A stretch of 64,000 nt of DNA, taken from Meconema thalassinum. Lineage: Eukaryota; Arthropoda; Insecta; Orthoptera; Tettigoniidae. Shown piece after piece: positions 1 through 11,443 of this stretch. The notes under the pieces are model-generated. The model did no database searches. It had not been told where the DNA came from and saw nothing but the letters and a program-made list of their open reading frames with translations. The translations under genes and the position numbers were made by a program. The first letter of the stretch is position 1. The number at the start of each line of letters is the position of its first letter. The stretch spans positions 191,212,813-191,276,812 of the forward strand of contig OX336397.1 in the NCBI GenBank assembly GCA_946902985.2, written 5' to 3'.

Positions 1-699
1 ATGTTCGTGGTTTCCATTTCGAAGAAGTGGGAACCGAACCCAGCGTTTTAAGGCCCTAAAACGAACGGTTTTCGAGATATTGCCAGAAAACTATCCCCGG
101 TCTGCGAAATTTCAGCGGTTGCCATAGTAACGTTGATCTGTTTCTCAGAGGGAACACAGTTATTTGGGAATATCTCCGAAACCGTTCATTTTAGGAACTT
201 AAAAAGTGTCTTTCGGGGTCCCTACAGGACCTCCGAGTATTGTTTCTCGTATGTGGCGGCTTAAAATGAGCTAAATACGAACATTTTACCGACTGTCCTT
301 GCCCAGTGCCAAAGGGCCGAAAAAAGTCACTTACAAATCGAATTTTCAAAAACCGTTTCTTTTTGGGCCTCTACATACTCGGATCAACCAACATGCAAAA
401 TTTCAGCTTTCTAGGTCTAGTGGTTTGAGCCCTGCGTCGATGAGTCAATTTTGGATTGTCAATGCCAAAGGGACGAAAAAAGTCACTTACAAATTGAATT
501 TTCAAAAACCGTTTCTTAGTGAGCCTCTACATACTCGGATCAACTAACGTGCAAAATTTCTGCTTCCTAGGTCTAGTGGTTTGAGCCCTGCGGTGATGAG
601 TCAGTTTTGGATTATATATAAGAGATGAGACTTTCCGAGTCGATTTGATCGTAGTAATATCGATTATAGCTCTTTTTGCGCGTATCAATGTGAGGAGCA

Positions 700-1226
700 A
701 TGTTCGTGGTTGGGAACCGAACCAACCGTTTTAAGGCCCTAAAACGAACGGTTTTCGAGATATTGCCAGAAAACTATCCCCGGTCTGCGAAATTTCAGCG
801 GTTGCCATAGTAACGTTGATCTGTTTCTCAGAGGGAACACAGTTATTTGGGAATATCTCCGAAACCGTTCATTTTAGGAACTTAAAAAGTGTGTTTCGGG
901 GTCCCTACAGGACCTCCGAGTATTGTTTCTCGTATGTGGCGGCTTAAAATGAGCTAAATCCGAACATTTTACCGACCGTCCTTGCTCAGTGCCAAAAGGC
1001 CGAAAAAAGTCACTTACTAATTGGATTTTCAAAAACCGTATCTTAGTGATCCTCTACATACTCGGATCAACCAACATGCAAAATTTCTGCTTCCTAGGTC
1101 TAGTGGCTTGAGCCCTGCGGTGATGAGTCAGTTTTGGATTATATAAAAGAGATGAGACTTTCCGAGTCGATTTGATCGTAGAAATATGGATTATAGCTCT
1201 GTTTGCGCGTATCAATGTGAGGAGCA
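700..1226 (+). repeat. Short monomer with one subrepeat and hairpin deletion (527 bp)
   Basis: This monomer has a single, B-variant subrepeat and also lacks 16 bp of the TTCGAA hairpin (GTGGTT joins directly to GGGAACC). 699 - 156 - 16 = 527, which accounts for its length. Confidence 0.85.
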
Positions 1227-1925
1227 ATGTTCATGGTTTCCATTTCGAAGAAGTGGGAACCGAACCCAGCGTTTTAAGGCCCTAAAACGAACGGTTTTCG
1301 AGATATTGCCAGAAAACTATCCCCGGTCTGCGAAATTTCAGCGGTTGCCATAGTAACGTTGATCTGTTTCTCAGAGGGAACACAGTTATTTGGGAATATC
1401 TCCGAAACCGTTCATTTAAGAAACTTAAAAAGTGTCTTTCGGGGTCCCTACAGGACCTCCGACTATTGTTTCTCGTATGTGGGGGCTTAAAATGAGCTAA
1501 ATCCAAACATTTTACCGACTGTCCTTGCTCAGTGCCAAAGGGCCGAAAAAAGTCACTTACAAATTGAATTTTCAAAAACCATTTCTTATTGGGCCTCTAC
1601 ATACTCGGATCAACCAACATGCAAAATTTCAGCTTTCTAGGTCTAGTGGTTTGAGCCCTGCGTTGATGAGTCAATTTTGGATTGTCAATGCCAAAGGGCC
1701 GAAAAAAGTCACTTACAAATTGAATTTTCAAAAACCGTTTCTTAGTGAGCCTCTACATACTCGGATCAACCAACATGCAAAATTTCAGCTTCCTAGGTCT
1801 AGTGGTTTGAGCCCTGCGGTGATGAGTCAGTTTTGGATTATATATAAGAGATGAGACTTTCCGAGTCGATTTGATCGTAGAAATATGGATAATAGCTCTT
1901 TTTGCGCGTATCAATGTGAGGAGCA

Positions 1926-2975
1926 ATGTTCGTGGTTGGGAACCGCACCCAGCGTTTTAAGGCCCTAAAACGAACGGTTTTCGAGATATTGCCAGAAAAC
2001 TATCCCCGGTCTGCGAAATTTCAGCGGTTGCCATAGTAACGTTGATCTGTTTCTCAGACGGAACACAGTTATTTGGGAATATCTACGAAACCGTTCATTT
2101 TAGGAACTTAAAAAGTGTCTTTCGGGGTCCCTACAGGACCTCCGAGTATTGTTTCTCGTATGTGGCGGCTTAAAATGAGCTAAATCCGAACATTTTACCG
2201 ACTGTCCTTGCCCAGTGTCAAAGGGCCGAAAAAAGTCACTTACAAATTGAATTTTCAAAAACCGTTTCTTATTGGGCCTCTACATACTCGGATCAACCAA
2301 CATGCAAAATTTCAGCTTTCTAGGTCTAGTGGTTTGAGCCCTGCGTCGATGAGTCAATTTTGGATTGTCAATGCCAAAGGGCCGAAAAAAGTCACTTACA
2401 AATTGAATTTTCAAAAACCGTAATCTAGTGATCCTCTACATACTCGGATCAACCAACATGCAAAATTTTAGGAACTTAAAAAGTGTATTTCGGGGTCCCT
2501 ACAGGACCTCCGAGTATTGTTTCTCGTATGTGGCGGCTTAAAATGAGCTAAATCCGAACATTTTACCGACTGTCCTTGCCCAGTGCCAAAGGGCCGAAAA
2601 AAGTCACTTACAAATTGAATTTTCAAAAACCGTTTCTTATTGGGCCTCTACATACTCGGATCAACCAACATGCAAAATTTCAGCTTTCTGGGTCTAGTGG
2701 TTTGAGCCCTGCGTCGATGAGTCAATTTTGGATTGTCAATGCCAAAGGGCCGAAAAAAGTCACTTACAAATTGAATTTTCAAAAACCGTTTCTTAGTGAG
2801 CCTCTACATCCTCGGATCAACCAACATGCAAAACGTCAGCTTCCTAGGTCTAGTGGTTTGAGCCCTGCGGTGATGAGTCAGTTTTGGATTATATAAAAGA
2901 GATGAGACTTTCCGAGTCGATTTGATCGTAGAAATGTGGATTACAGCTCTTTTGCGCGTATCAATGTGAGGAGCA
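1926..2975 (+). repeat. Chimeric 1050-bp monomer with an internal junction
   Basis: After the A unit and a partial B-like unit ending in GCAAAATTT (about 2467), the sequence jumps to TTAGGAACTTAAAAAGTG from the middle of a monomer core. It then runs through a second core part, A and B to the end. It looks like an illegitimate join between two out-of-register monomers, with short shared AATTT/ATTTT bases at the junction. A stop codon created by CCGTAATC at about 2419 breaks the open frame. Confidence 0.8.
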
Positions 2976-3510
2976 ATGTTCGTGGTTTCCATTTCGAAGA
3001 AGTGGGAACCGAACCCAGCGTTTTAAGGCCCTAAAACGAACGGTTTTCGAGATATTGCCAGAAAACTATCCCCGGTCTGCGAAATTTCAGCGGTTGCCAT
3101 AGTAACGTTGATCTGTTTCTCAGAGGGAACACAGTTATTTGGGAATATCTCCGAAACCGTTCATTTTAGGAACTTAAAAAGTGTGTTTCGGGGTCCCTGC
3201 AGGACCTCCGAGTATTGTTTCTCGTATGTGGCGGCTTAAAATGAGCTAAATCCGAACATTTTACCGAAATTTTGCAATAAGAAACGGTTTTTGAAAATTC
3301 AATTTGTAAGTGACTTTTTTCGGCCCTTTGGCACTGAGCAAGGACAGTCGGTAAAATGTTCGGATTTAGCTCATTTTATGCCGCCACATACGAGAGCCCT
3401 GCGGTGATGAGTCAGTTTTGGATTATATATAAGAGATGAGACTTTCCGAGTCGATTTGATCGTAGAAATATGGATTATAGCTCTTTTTGCGCGTATCAAT
3501 GTGAGGAGCA
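2976..3510 (+). repeat. Monomer containing an inverted segment (535 bp)
   Basis: The + orientation core runs to ATTTTACCGA (3267). From 3268 to 3394 the sequence is the reverse complement of a core plus the start of a subrepeat. At 3395 (AGCCCTGCGG) + orientation resumes within subrepeat B. The inverted piece has its own internal deletion joining CTTATT to GCAAAATTT. It is the only inversion I found in the array. Confidence 0.9.
3221..3394. other. Long foldback: 47-bp arms, 80-nt loop
   Basis: The arm 3221-3267 (CTCGTATGTGG...TTTTACCGA) is complementary to 3348-3394, with one mismatch (CTTAAAATG against CATAAAATG). The loop is 3268-3347. It is a direct result of the inverted segment. Confidence 0.9.
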
Positions 3511-4892
3511 ATGTTCATGGTTTCCATTTCGAAGAAGTGGGAACCGAACCCAGCGTTTTAAGGCCCTAAAACGAACGGTTTTCGAGATATTGCCAGAAAA
3601 CTATCCCCGGTCTGCGAAATTTCAGCGGTTGCCATAGTAACGTTGATCTGTTTCTCAGAGGGAACACAGTTATTTGGGAATATCTCCGAAACCGTTCATT
3701 TTAGGAACTTAAAAAGTGTCTTTCGGGGTCCCTACAGGACCTCCGAGTATTGTTTCTCGTATGTGGCGGCTTAAAATGAGCTAAATCCGAACATTTTACC
3801 GACTGTCCTTGCCCAGTGCCAAAGGGCCGAAAAAAGTCACTTACAAATTGAATTTTCAAAAACCGTTTCTTTTTGGGCCTCTACATACTCGGATCAACCA
3901 ACATGCAAAATTTCAGCTTTCTAGGTCTAGTGGTTTGAGCCCTGCGTCGATGAGTCAATTTTGGATTGTCAATGCCAAATGGACGAAAAAAGTCACTTAC
4001 AAATTGAATTTTCAAAAACCGTTTCTTTGTGAGCCTCTACATACTCGGATCAACCAACGTGCAAAATTTCTGCTTCCTAGGTCTAGTGGTTTGAGCCCTG
4101 CAGTGATGAGTCAGTTTTGGATTATATATAAGAGATGAGACTTTCCGAGTCGATTTGATCGTAGTAATATCGATTATAGCTCTTTTTGCGCGTATCAATG
4201 TGAGGAGCAATGTTCGTGGTTTCCACCCGAACCAAGCGTTTTAAGGCCCTAAAACGAACGGTTTTCGAGATATTGCCAGAAAACTATCCCCGGTCTGCGA
4301 AATTTCAGCGGTTGCCATAGTAACGTTGATCTGTTTCTCAGAGGGAACACAGTTATTTGGGAATATCTCCGAAACCGTTCATTTTAGGAACTTAAAAAGT
4401 GTGTTTCGGGGTCCCTACAGGAACTCCGAGTATTTTTTCTCGTATGTGGCGGCTTAAAATGAGCTAAATCCGAACATTTTACCGACCGTCCTTGCTCAGT
4501 GGCAAAAGGCCGTAAAAAGTCACTTACTAATTGAATTTTCAAAAACCGTTTCTTATTGGGCCTCTACACACTCGTATCAACCAACATGCAAAATTTCAGC
4601 TTTCTAGGTCTAGTGGTTTGAGCCCTGCGTCGCTGAGTCAATTTTGGATTGTCAATGCCAAAGGACCGAAAAAAGTCACTTACAAATTGAATTTTCAAAA
4701 ACCGTATCTTAGTGATCCTCTACATACTCGGATCAACCAACATGCAAAATTTCTGCTTCCTAGGTCTAGTGGCTTGAGCCCTGCGGTGATGAGTCAGTTT
4801 TGGGTTATATAAAAGAGATGCGACTTTCCGAGTCGATTTGATCGTAGAAATATGAATTATAGCTCTGTTTGCGCGTATCAATGTGAGGAGCA

Positions 4893-5747
4893 ATGTTCGT
4901 GGTTTCCATTTCGAAGAAGTGGGAACCGAACCCAGCGTTTTAAGGCCCTAAAACGAACGGTTTTCGAGATATTGCCAGAAAACTATCCCCGGTCTGCGAA
5001 ATTTCAGCGGTTGCCATAGTAACGTTGATCTGTTTCTCAGAGGGAACACAGTTATTTGGGAATATCTCCGAAACCGTTCATTTAAGAAACTTAAAAAGTG
5101 TCTTTCGGGGTCCCTACAGGACCTCCGAGTATTGTTTCTCGTATGTGGGGGCTTAAAATGAGCTAAATCCAAACATTTTACCGACTGTCCTTGCTCAGTG
5201 CCAAAGGGCCGAAAAAAGTCACTTACAAATTGAATTTTCAAAAACCATTTCTTATTGGGCCTCTACATACTCGGATCAACCAACATGCAAAATTTCAGCT
5301 TTCTAGGTCTAGTGGTTTGAGCCCTACGTTGATGAGTCAATTTTGGATTGTCAATGCCAAAGGGCCGAAAAAAGTCACTTACAAATTGAATTTTCAAAAA
5401 CCGTTTCTTAGTGAGCCTCTACATACTCGGATCAACCAACGTGCAAAATGTCAGCTTTCTAGGTCTAGTGGTTTGAGCCCTGCGTCGATGAGTCAATTTT
5501 GGATTGTCAATGCCAAAGGGCCGAAAAAAGTCACTTACAATTTGAATTTTCAAAAACCGTTTCTTAGTGAGCCTCTACATACTCGGATCAACCAACATGC
5601 AAAATTTCAGCTTCCTAGGTCTAGTGGTTTGAGCCCTGCGGTGATGAGTCAGTTTTGGATTATATATAAGAGATGAGACTTTCCGAGTCGATTTGATCGT
5701 AGAAATATCGATTATAGCTCTTTGTGCGCGTATCAATGTGAGGAGCA
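4893..5747 (+). repeat. Three-subrepeat monomer (855 bp), left domain
   Basis: It has two A-like units and one B unit; 699 + 156 = 855. It is the only 855-bp monomer in the left domain. It also carries a GCGTTGATGAG (Ala-Leu-Met) variant, here as CTACGTTGATG, shared with several left-domain monomers. Confidence 0.9.
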
Positions 5748-5755
5748 ATGTTCGT

Positions 5756-5782
5756 GGTTTCCACTTCGAAGAAGTGGGAACC
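5756..5782. other. Short hairpin around TTCGAA in the monomer (representative)
   Basis: GGTTTCCACTTC and GAAGTGGGAACC are inverted copies with one mismatch, separated by GAA. The structure recurs in most monomers, in many left-domain copies with CATTTCG in place of CACTTCG. In the monomers at 700 and 1926 a 16-bp deletion removes most of it, and the copy at 4210 has a different loss of the same size. Whether it forms in vivo is unknown. Confidence 0.6.
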
Positions 5783-5803
5783 GAACCCAGCGTTTTAAGG
5801 CAC

Positions 5804-5940
5804 TAAAACGAACGGTTTTCGAGATATTGCCAGAAAACTATCCCCGGTCTGCGAAATTTCAGCGGTTGCCATAGTAACGTTGATCTGTTTCTCAGAGGGA
5901 ACACAGTTATTTGGGAATATCTCCGAAACCGTTTATTTTA
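5804..5940. other. 29-bp imperfect dyad inside the monomer core (representative)
   Basis: The left arm 5804-5832 (TAAAACGAACGG...ATATTGCCA) and the right arm 5912-5940 are reverse complements over most of their 29 bases, with a spacer of about 79 bp. The dyad recurs in nearly every full-length monomer. The 195-bp deletion of the 504-bp class removes both arms. It could be the fossil of terminal repeats of an ancestral element or just a foldback; I cannot tell. Confidence 0.55.
5865..5878 (+). promoter_or_regulatory. RFX X-box-like motif GTTGCCATAGTAAC (representative of one per monomer)
   Basis: The 14 bases fit the published RFX consensus GTNRCC(0-3 bases)RGYAAC without mismatch. The motif lies between the arms of the 29-bp dyad and is retained in most monomers. 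Variants include GTTGCCATAATAAC in the monomers at 16382, 20575, 23369 and 27911, and GTTTCCATAGTAAC in those at 30511 and 53966. The match is direct; binding is not shown. Confidence 0.35.
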
Positions 5941-6053
5941 GGAACTTAAAAAGTGTGTTTCGGGGTCCCTACAGGACCTCCGAGTATTGTTTCTCGTATG
6001 TGGCGGCTTAAAATGAGCTACATCCGAACATTTTACCGACTGTCCTTGCTCAG

Positions 6054-6209
6054 TGCCAAAGGGCCGAAAAAAGTCACTTACAAATTGAATTTTCAAAAAC
6101 CGTTTCTTATTGGGCCTCTACATACTCGGATCAACCAACATGCAAAATTTCAGCTTTCTAGGTCTAGTGGTTTGAGCCCTGCGTCGATGAGTCAATTTTG
6201 GATTGTCAA
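6054..6209 (+). repeat. 156-bp subrepeat A (representative)
   Basis: This is the first of two tandem 156-bp units inside the monomer, starting at TGCCAAAGGGCC. It carries CTTTCTAGGTCTAGTGG, the phrase GCGTCGATGAGTCA and the end GATTGTCAATGCC, which runs straight into the next unit. Extra subrepeats in 855- and 1011-bp monomers are A-like, so A is the unit that expands. 156 bp is 52 codons, so an open frame can run through neighbouring units without meaning that it is translated. Confidence 0.9.
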
Positions 6210-6365
6210 TGCCAAAGGGCCGAAAAAAGTCTCTTACAAATTGAATTTTCACAAACCGTTTCTTAGTGAGCCTCTACATACTCCGATAAACCAACATGCA
6301 AAATGTCAGCTTCCTAGGTCTAGTGGTTTGAGCCCTGCGGTGATGAGTCAGTTTTGGATTATATA
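6210..6365 (+). repeat. 156-bp subrepeat B (representative)
   Basis: This is the last subrepeat of the monomer, about as similar to A as tandem duplicates that have since diverged. It is marked by CTTCCTAGG (a CCTAGG palindrome), GCGGTGATGAGTCA and an end in ATTATATATAAG instead of ATTGTCAATGCC. In the left domain many monomers have a B variant with CGTATCTTAGTGATCC and TTTCTGCTTCC; I see none of that variant after about 29.7 kb. Confidence 0.88.
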
Positions 6366-6369
6366 TAAG
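6344..6369 (+). promoter_or_regulatory. AP-1-like site plus TATA-like box at the end of subrepeat B (representative)
   Basis: TGAGTCA (6344-6350) is the AP-1 consensus. Twelve bases on lies TATATAAG (6362-6369), a good TATA box. The pair recurs once per monomer at the B end. Many left-domain copies have TATATAAAAG instead. Subrepeat A has TGAGTCA (6188-6194) but not the TATA. Some right-domain copies have TGAGTCTG. If used, transcription would start about 30 bp on, in the tail, and run in the + direction. Confidence 0.3.
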
Positions 6370-6750
6370 AGATGAGACTTTCCGAGTCGATTTGATCGTA
6401 GAAATATGGATTATAGCTCTTTTTGCGCGTATCAATGTGAGGAGCAATGTTCGTGGTTTCCATTTCGAAGAAGTGGGAACTGAACCCAGCGTTTTAAGGC
6501 CCTAAAACGAACGGTTTTCGAGATATTGCCAGAAAACTATCCCCGGTCTGCGAAATTTCAGCGGTTGCCATAGTAACGTTGATCTGTTTCTCAGAGGGAA
6601 CACAGTTATTTGGGAATATCTCCGAAACCGTTCATTTTAGGAACTTAAAAAGTGTCTTTCGGGGTCCCTACAGGACCTCCGAGTATTGTTTCTCGTATGT
6701 GGGGGCTTAAAATGAGCTAAATCCAAACATTTTACCGACTGTCCTTGCTC

Positions 6751-9484
6751 AGTGCGAAAAGGCCAAAAAAAGTCACTTACTAATTGAATTTTCAAAAACC
6801 GTTTCTTATTGGGCCTCTACATACTCGTATCAACCAACATGCAAAATTTCAGGTTTCTAGGTCTAGTGGTTTGAGCCCTGCGTCGCTGAGTCAATTTTGG
6901 ATTGTCAATGCCAAAGGACCGAAAAAAGTCACTTACAAATTGAATTTTCAAAAACCGTATCTTAGTGATCCTCTACATACTCGGATCAACCAGCATGCAA
7001 AATTTCTGCTTCCTAGGTCTAGTGGCTTGAGCCCTGCGGTGATGAGTCAGTTTTGGATTATATAAAAGAGATGAGACTTTCCGAGTCGATTTGATCGTAG
7101 AAATATCGATTATAGCTCTTTTTGCGCGTATCAATGTGAGGAGCAATGTTAAAAAGTGTATTTCGGGGTCCCTACAGGACCTCCGAGTATTGTTTCTCGT
7201 ATATGGCGGCTTAAAATGAGCTAAATCCGAACATTTTACCGACTGTCCTTGCTCAGTGCCAAAAGGCCGAAAAAAGTCACTTACTAATTGAATTTTCAAA
7301 AACCGTTTCTTAGTGGGCCTCTACATACTCGGATCAACCAACATGCAAAATTTCAGCTTTTTAGGTCTAGTGGTTTGAGCCCTGCGTCGCTGAGTCAATT
7401 TTGGATTGTCAATGCCAAAGGACCGAAAAAAGTCGCTTACAAATTGAATTTTCAAAAACCGTTTCTTAGTGAGCCTCTACATACTCGGATCAACCAACAT
7501 GCAAAATTTCAGCTTCCTAGGTCTAGTGGTTTGAGCCCTGTGGTGATGAGTCAGTTTTCGATTATATATAAGAGATGAGACTTTCCGAGTCGATTTGATC
7601 GTAGAAATATGGATTATAGCTCTTTTTGCGCGTATCAATGTGAGGAGCAATGTTCGTGGTTTCCACTTCGAAGAAGTGGGAACCGCACCCAGCGTTTTAA
7701 GGCCGTAAAACGAACGGTTTTCGAGATATTGCCAGAAAACTATCCCCGGTCTGCGAAATTTCAGCGGTTGCCATAGTAACGTTGATCTGTTTCTCAGAGG
7801 GAACACAGTTATTTGGGAATATATCCGAAGCCGTTCATTTTAGGAACTTAAAAAGTGTGTTTCGGGGTCCCTACAGGACCTCCGAGTATTGTTTCTCGTA
7901 TGTGGCGGCATAAAATGAGCTAAATCCGAACATTTTACCGACTGTCCTTGCTCAGTGCCAAAGGGCCGAAAAAAGTCACTTACAAATTGAATTTTCAAAA
8001 ACCGTTTCTTATTGGGCCTCTACATACTCGGATCAACCAACATGCAAAATGTCAGCTTTCTAGGTCTAGTGGTTTGAGCCCTGCGTCGCTGAGTCAATTT
8101 TGGATTGTCAATGCCAAAGGACCGAAAAAAGTCGCTTACAAATTGAATTTTCAAAAACCGTTTCTTAGTGAGCCTCTACATACTCGGATCAACCAACGTG
8201 CAAAATTTCTGCTTCCTAGGTCTAGTGGTTTGAGCCCTGCGTAATGTGTCAGTTTTGGATTATATATAAGAGATGAGACTTTCCGAGTCGATTTGATCGT
8301 AGAAATATCGATTATAGCTCTTTTTGCGCGTATCAATGTGAGGGGCAATGTTCGTGGTTTCCACTTCGAAGAAGTGGGAACCGAACCCAGCGTTTTAAGG
8401 CCCTAAAACGAACGGTTTTCGAGACATTGCCAGAAAACTATCCCCGTTCTGCGAAATTTCAGCGGTTGCCATAGTAACGTTGATCTGTTTCTCAGAGGGA
8501 ACACAGTTATTTGGGAATATCTCCGAAACCGTTCATTTTAGGAACTTAAAAAGTGTGTTTCGGGGTCCCTACAGGACCTCCGAGTATTGTTTCTCGTATG
8601 TGGCGGCTTAAAATGAGCTACATCCGAACATTTTACCGACTGTCCTTGCTCAGTGCCAAGGGGCCGAAAAAAGTCACTTACAAATTGAATTTTCAAAAAC
8701 CGTTTCTTATTGGGCCTCTACATACTCGGATCAACCAACATGCAAAATTTCAGCTTTCTAGGTCTAGTGGTTTGAGCCCTGCGTCGATGAGTCAATTTTG
8801 GATTGTCAATGCCAAAGGGCCGAAAAAAGTCTCTTACAAATTGAATTTTCATAAACCGTTTCTTAGTGAGCCTCTACATACTCCGATAAACCAACATGCA
8901 AAATGTCAGCTTCCTAGGTCTAGTGGTTTGAGCCCTGCGGTGATGAGTCAGTTTTGGATTATATATAAGAGATGAGACTTTCCGAGTCGATTTGATCTGT
9001 AGAAATATGGATTATAGCTCTTTTTGCGCGTATCAATGTGAGGAGCAATGTTCGTGGTTTCCACTTCGAAGAAGTGGGAACCGAACCCAGTGTTTTATGG
9101 CCCTAAAACGAACGGTTTTCGACATATTGCCAGAAAACTATCCCCGGTCCGCGAAAGTTCAGCGGTTGCCATAGTAACGTTGATCTGTTTCTCAGAGGGA
9201 ACACAGTTATTTGGGAATATCTCCGAAACCGTTCATTTTAGAAACTTAAAAAGTGTGTTTCGGGGTCCCTACAGGACCTCCGAGTATTGTTTCTCGTATG
9301 TGGCGGCTTAAAATGAGCTAAATCCGAACATTTTACCGACTGTCCTTGCACAGTGCCAAAGGGCCGAAAAAAGTCACTTACAAATTGAATTTTGAAAAAC
9401 CGTTTCTTATTGGGCCTCTACATACTCGGATCAACCAACATGCAAAATTTCAGCTTTCTAGGTCTAGTGGTTTGAGCCCTGCGT
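6751..9484 (+). repeat. Duplicated block, offset 4,693 bp (copy 1)
   Basis: The block begins at AGTGCGAAAAGGCC and contains a 504-bp monomer. Its partner is 11444-14176. A one-base insertion at about 8999 (GATCTGTAG) changes the offset to 4,692. Differences include TTTTCGATT against TTTTGGATT (7560) and an A unit with GCGTCGCTGAG (about 8091) where the partner has GCGTCGATGAG. Confidence 0.8.
7146..7649 (+). repeat. 504-bp monomer with 195-bp core deletion (copy 1)
   Basis: CAATGTT is joined directly to AAAAAGTGTATTTCGG, deleting 195 bp of core that holds the hairpin, the dyad and the X-box. Both subrepeats remain. The same junction occurs at 11839, 25310 and 29308, so one deletion spread by duplication. 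Confidence 0.92.
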
Positions 9485-11443
9485 CGATGAGTCAATTTTG
9501 GATTGTCAATGCCAAAGGGACGAAAAAAGTCACTTACAAATTGAATTTTCAAAAACCGTTTCTTAGTGAGCCTCTACATACTCGGATCAACCAACGTGCA
9601 AAATTTCTGCTTCCTAGGTCTAGTGGTTTGAGCCCTGCGTAATGAGTCAGTTTTGGATTATGTATAAGAGATGAGACGTTCCGAGTCGATTTGATCGTAG
9701 AAATATCGATTATAGCTCTTTTTGCGCGTATCAATGTGAGGAGCAATGTTCGTGGTTTCCACTTCGAAGAAGTGGGAACCGAACCCAGCGTTTTAAGGCC
9801 CTAAAACGAACGGTTTTCGAGACATTGCCAGAAAACTATCCCCGTTCTGCGAAATTTCAGCGGTTGCCATAGTAACGTTGATCTGTTTCTCAGAGGGAAC
9901 ACAGTTATTTGGGAATATCTCCGAAACCGTTCATTTTAGGAACTTAAAAAGTGTGTTTCGGGCTCCCTACAGGACCTCCGAGTATTGTTTCTCGTATGTG
10001 GCGGCTTAAAATGAGCTAAATCCGAACATTTTACCGACTGTCCTTGCTCAGTGCCAAAAGACCGAAAAAAGTCACTTACTAAATGAATTTTCAAAAACCG
10101 TTTCTTATTGGGCCTCTACATACTCGTATCAACCAACATGCAAAATGTCAGCTTTCTAGGTCTAATGGTTTGAGCCCTGCGTCGATGAGTCAATTTTGGA
10201 TTGTCAATGCCAAAGGGCCGAAAAAAGTCACTTACAAATTGAATTTTCAAAAACCGTTTCTTAGTGAGCCTCTACATACTTGGATCAACCAAAGTGCAAA
10301 ATTTCTGCTTCCTAGGTCTAGTGGTTTGAGCCCTGCGTAATGAGTCAGTTTTGGATTATATATAAGAGATGAGACTTTCCGAGTCGATTTGATCGTAGAA
10401 ATATCGATTATAGCTCTTTTTGCGCGTATCAATGTGAGGAGCAATGTTCGTGGTTTCCACTTCGAAGAAGTGGGAACCGAACCCAGCGTTTTTAGGCCCT
10501 AAAACGAACGGTTTTCGAGATATTGCCAGAAAACTATCCCCGGTCTGCGAAATTTCAGCGGTTGCCATAGTAACGTTGATCTGTTTCTCAGAGGGAACAC
10601 AGTTATTTGGGAATATCTCCGAAACCGTTTATTTTAGGAACTTAAAAAGTGTGTTTCGGGGTCCCTACAGGACCTCCGAGTATTGTTTCTCGTATGTGGC
10701 GGCTTAAAATGAGCTACATCCGAACATTTTATCGACTGTCCTTGCTCAGTGCTAAAGGGCCGACAAAAGTCACTTACAAATTGAATTTTCAAAAACCGTT
10801 TCTTATTGGGCCTCTACATACTCGGATCAACCAACATGCAAAATTTCAGCTTTCTAGGTTTAGTGGTTTGAGCCCTGCGTCGATGAGTCAATTTTGGATT
10901 GTCAATGCCAAAGGGACGAAAAAAGTCACTTACAAATTGAATTTTCAAAAACCGTTTCTTAGTGAGCCTCTACATACTCGGATCAACCAACGTGCAAAAT
11001 TTCAGCTTCCTAGGTCTAGTGGTTTGAGCCCTGCGGTGATGAGTCTGTTTTGGATTATATATAAGAGATGAGACTTTCCGAGTCGATTTGATCGTAGAAA
11101 TATCGATTTTATCTCTGTTTGCGCGTATCAATGTGAGGAGCAATGTTCGTGGTTTCCACCTCGAAGTGGGAACCGAACCCAGCGTTTTAAGGCCCTAAAA
11201 CGAACGGTTTTCGAGATATTGCCAGAAAACTATCCCCGGTCTGCGAAATTTCAGCGGTTGCCATAGTAACGTTGATCTGTTTCTCAGAGGGAACACAGTT
11301 ATTTGGGAATATCTCCAAAACCGTTCATTTTAGAAACTTAAAAAGTGTGTTTCGGGGTCCCTACAGGACCTCCGAGTATTGTTTCTCGTATGTGGCGGCT
11401 TAAAATGAGCTAAATCCGAACATTTTACCGACTGTTCTTGCTC

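Larger units (their letters stand above)
5748..6446 (+). repeat. Representative 699-bp satellite monomer
   Basis: This copy shows the standard layout. In order it holds a short hairpin around TTCGAA (5756-5782), the left arm of a 29-bp dyad (5804-5832), an X-box-like motif (5865-5878), the right dyad arm (5912-5940), a core stretch to about 6053, subrepeat A (6054-6209), subrepeat B (6210-6365) and a tail of about 80 bp starting at TAAGAGATGAG. A and B are tandem copies with diagnostic differences: A has CTTTCTAGG and ends in GATTGTCAATGCC; B has CTTCCTAGG and ends in GATTATATATAAG. Phase is arbitrary because the array is continuous. Confidence 0.9.

Noticed and set aside
5763..5780. CENP-B-box-like sequence TTCGAAGAAGTGGGA, which would suggest a centromeric satellite
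   Set aside because: The core pattern TTCG-N4-A-N2-CGGG is not met: the C is missing and the spacing is one base short. A centromere role cannot be claimed from this.
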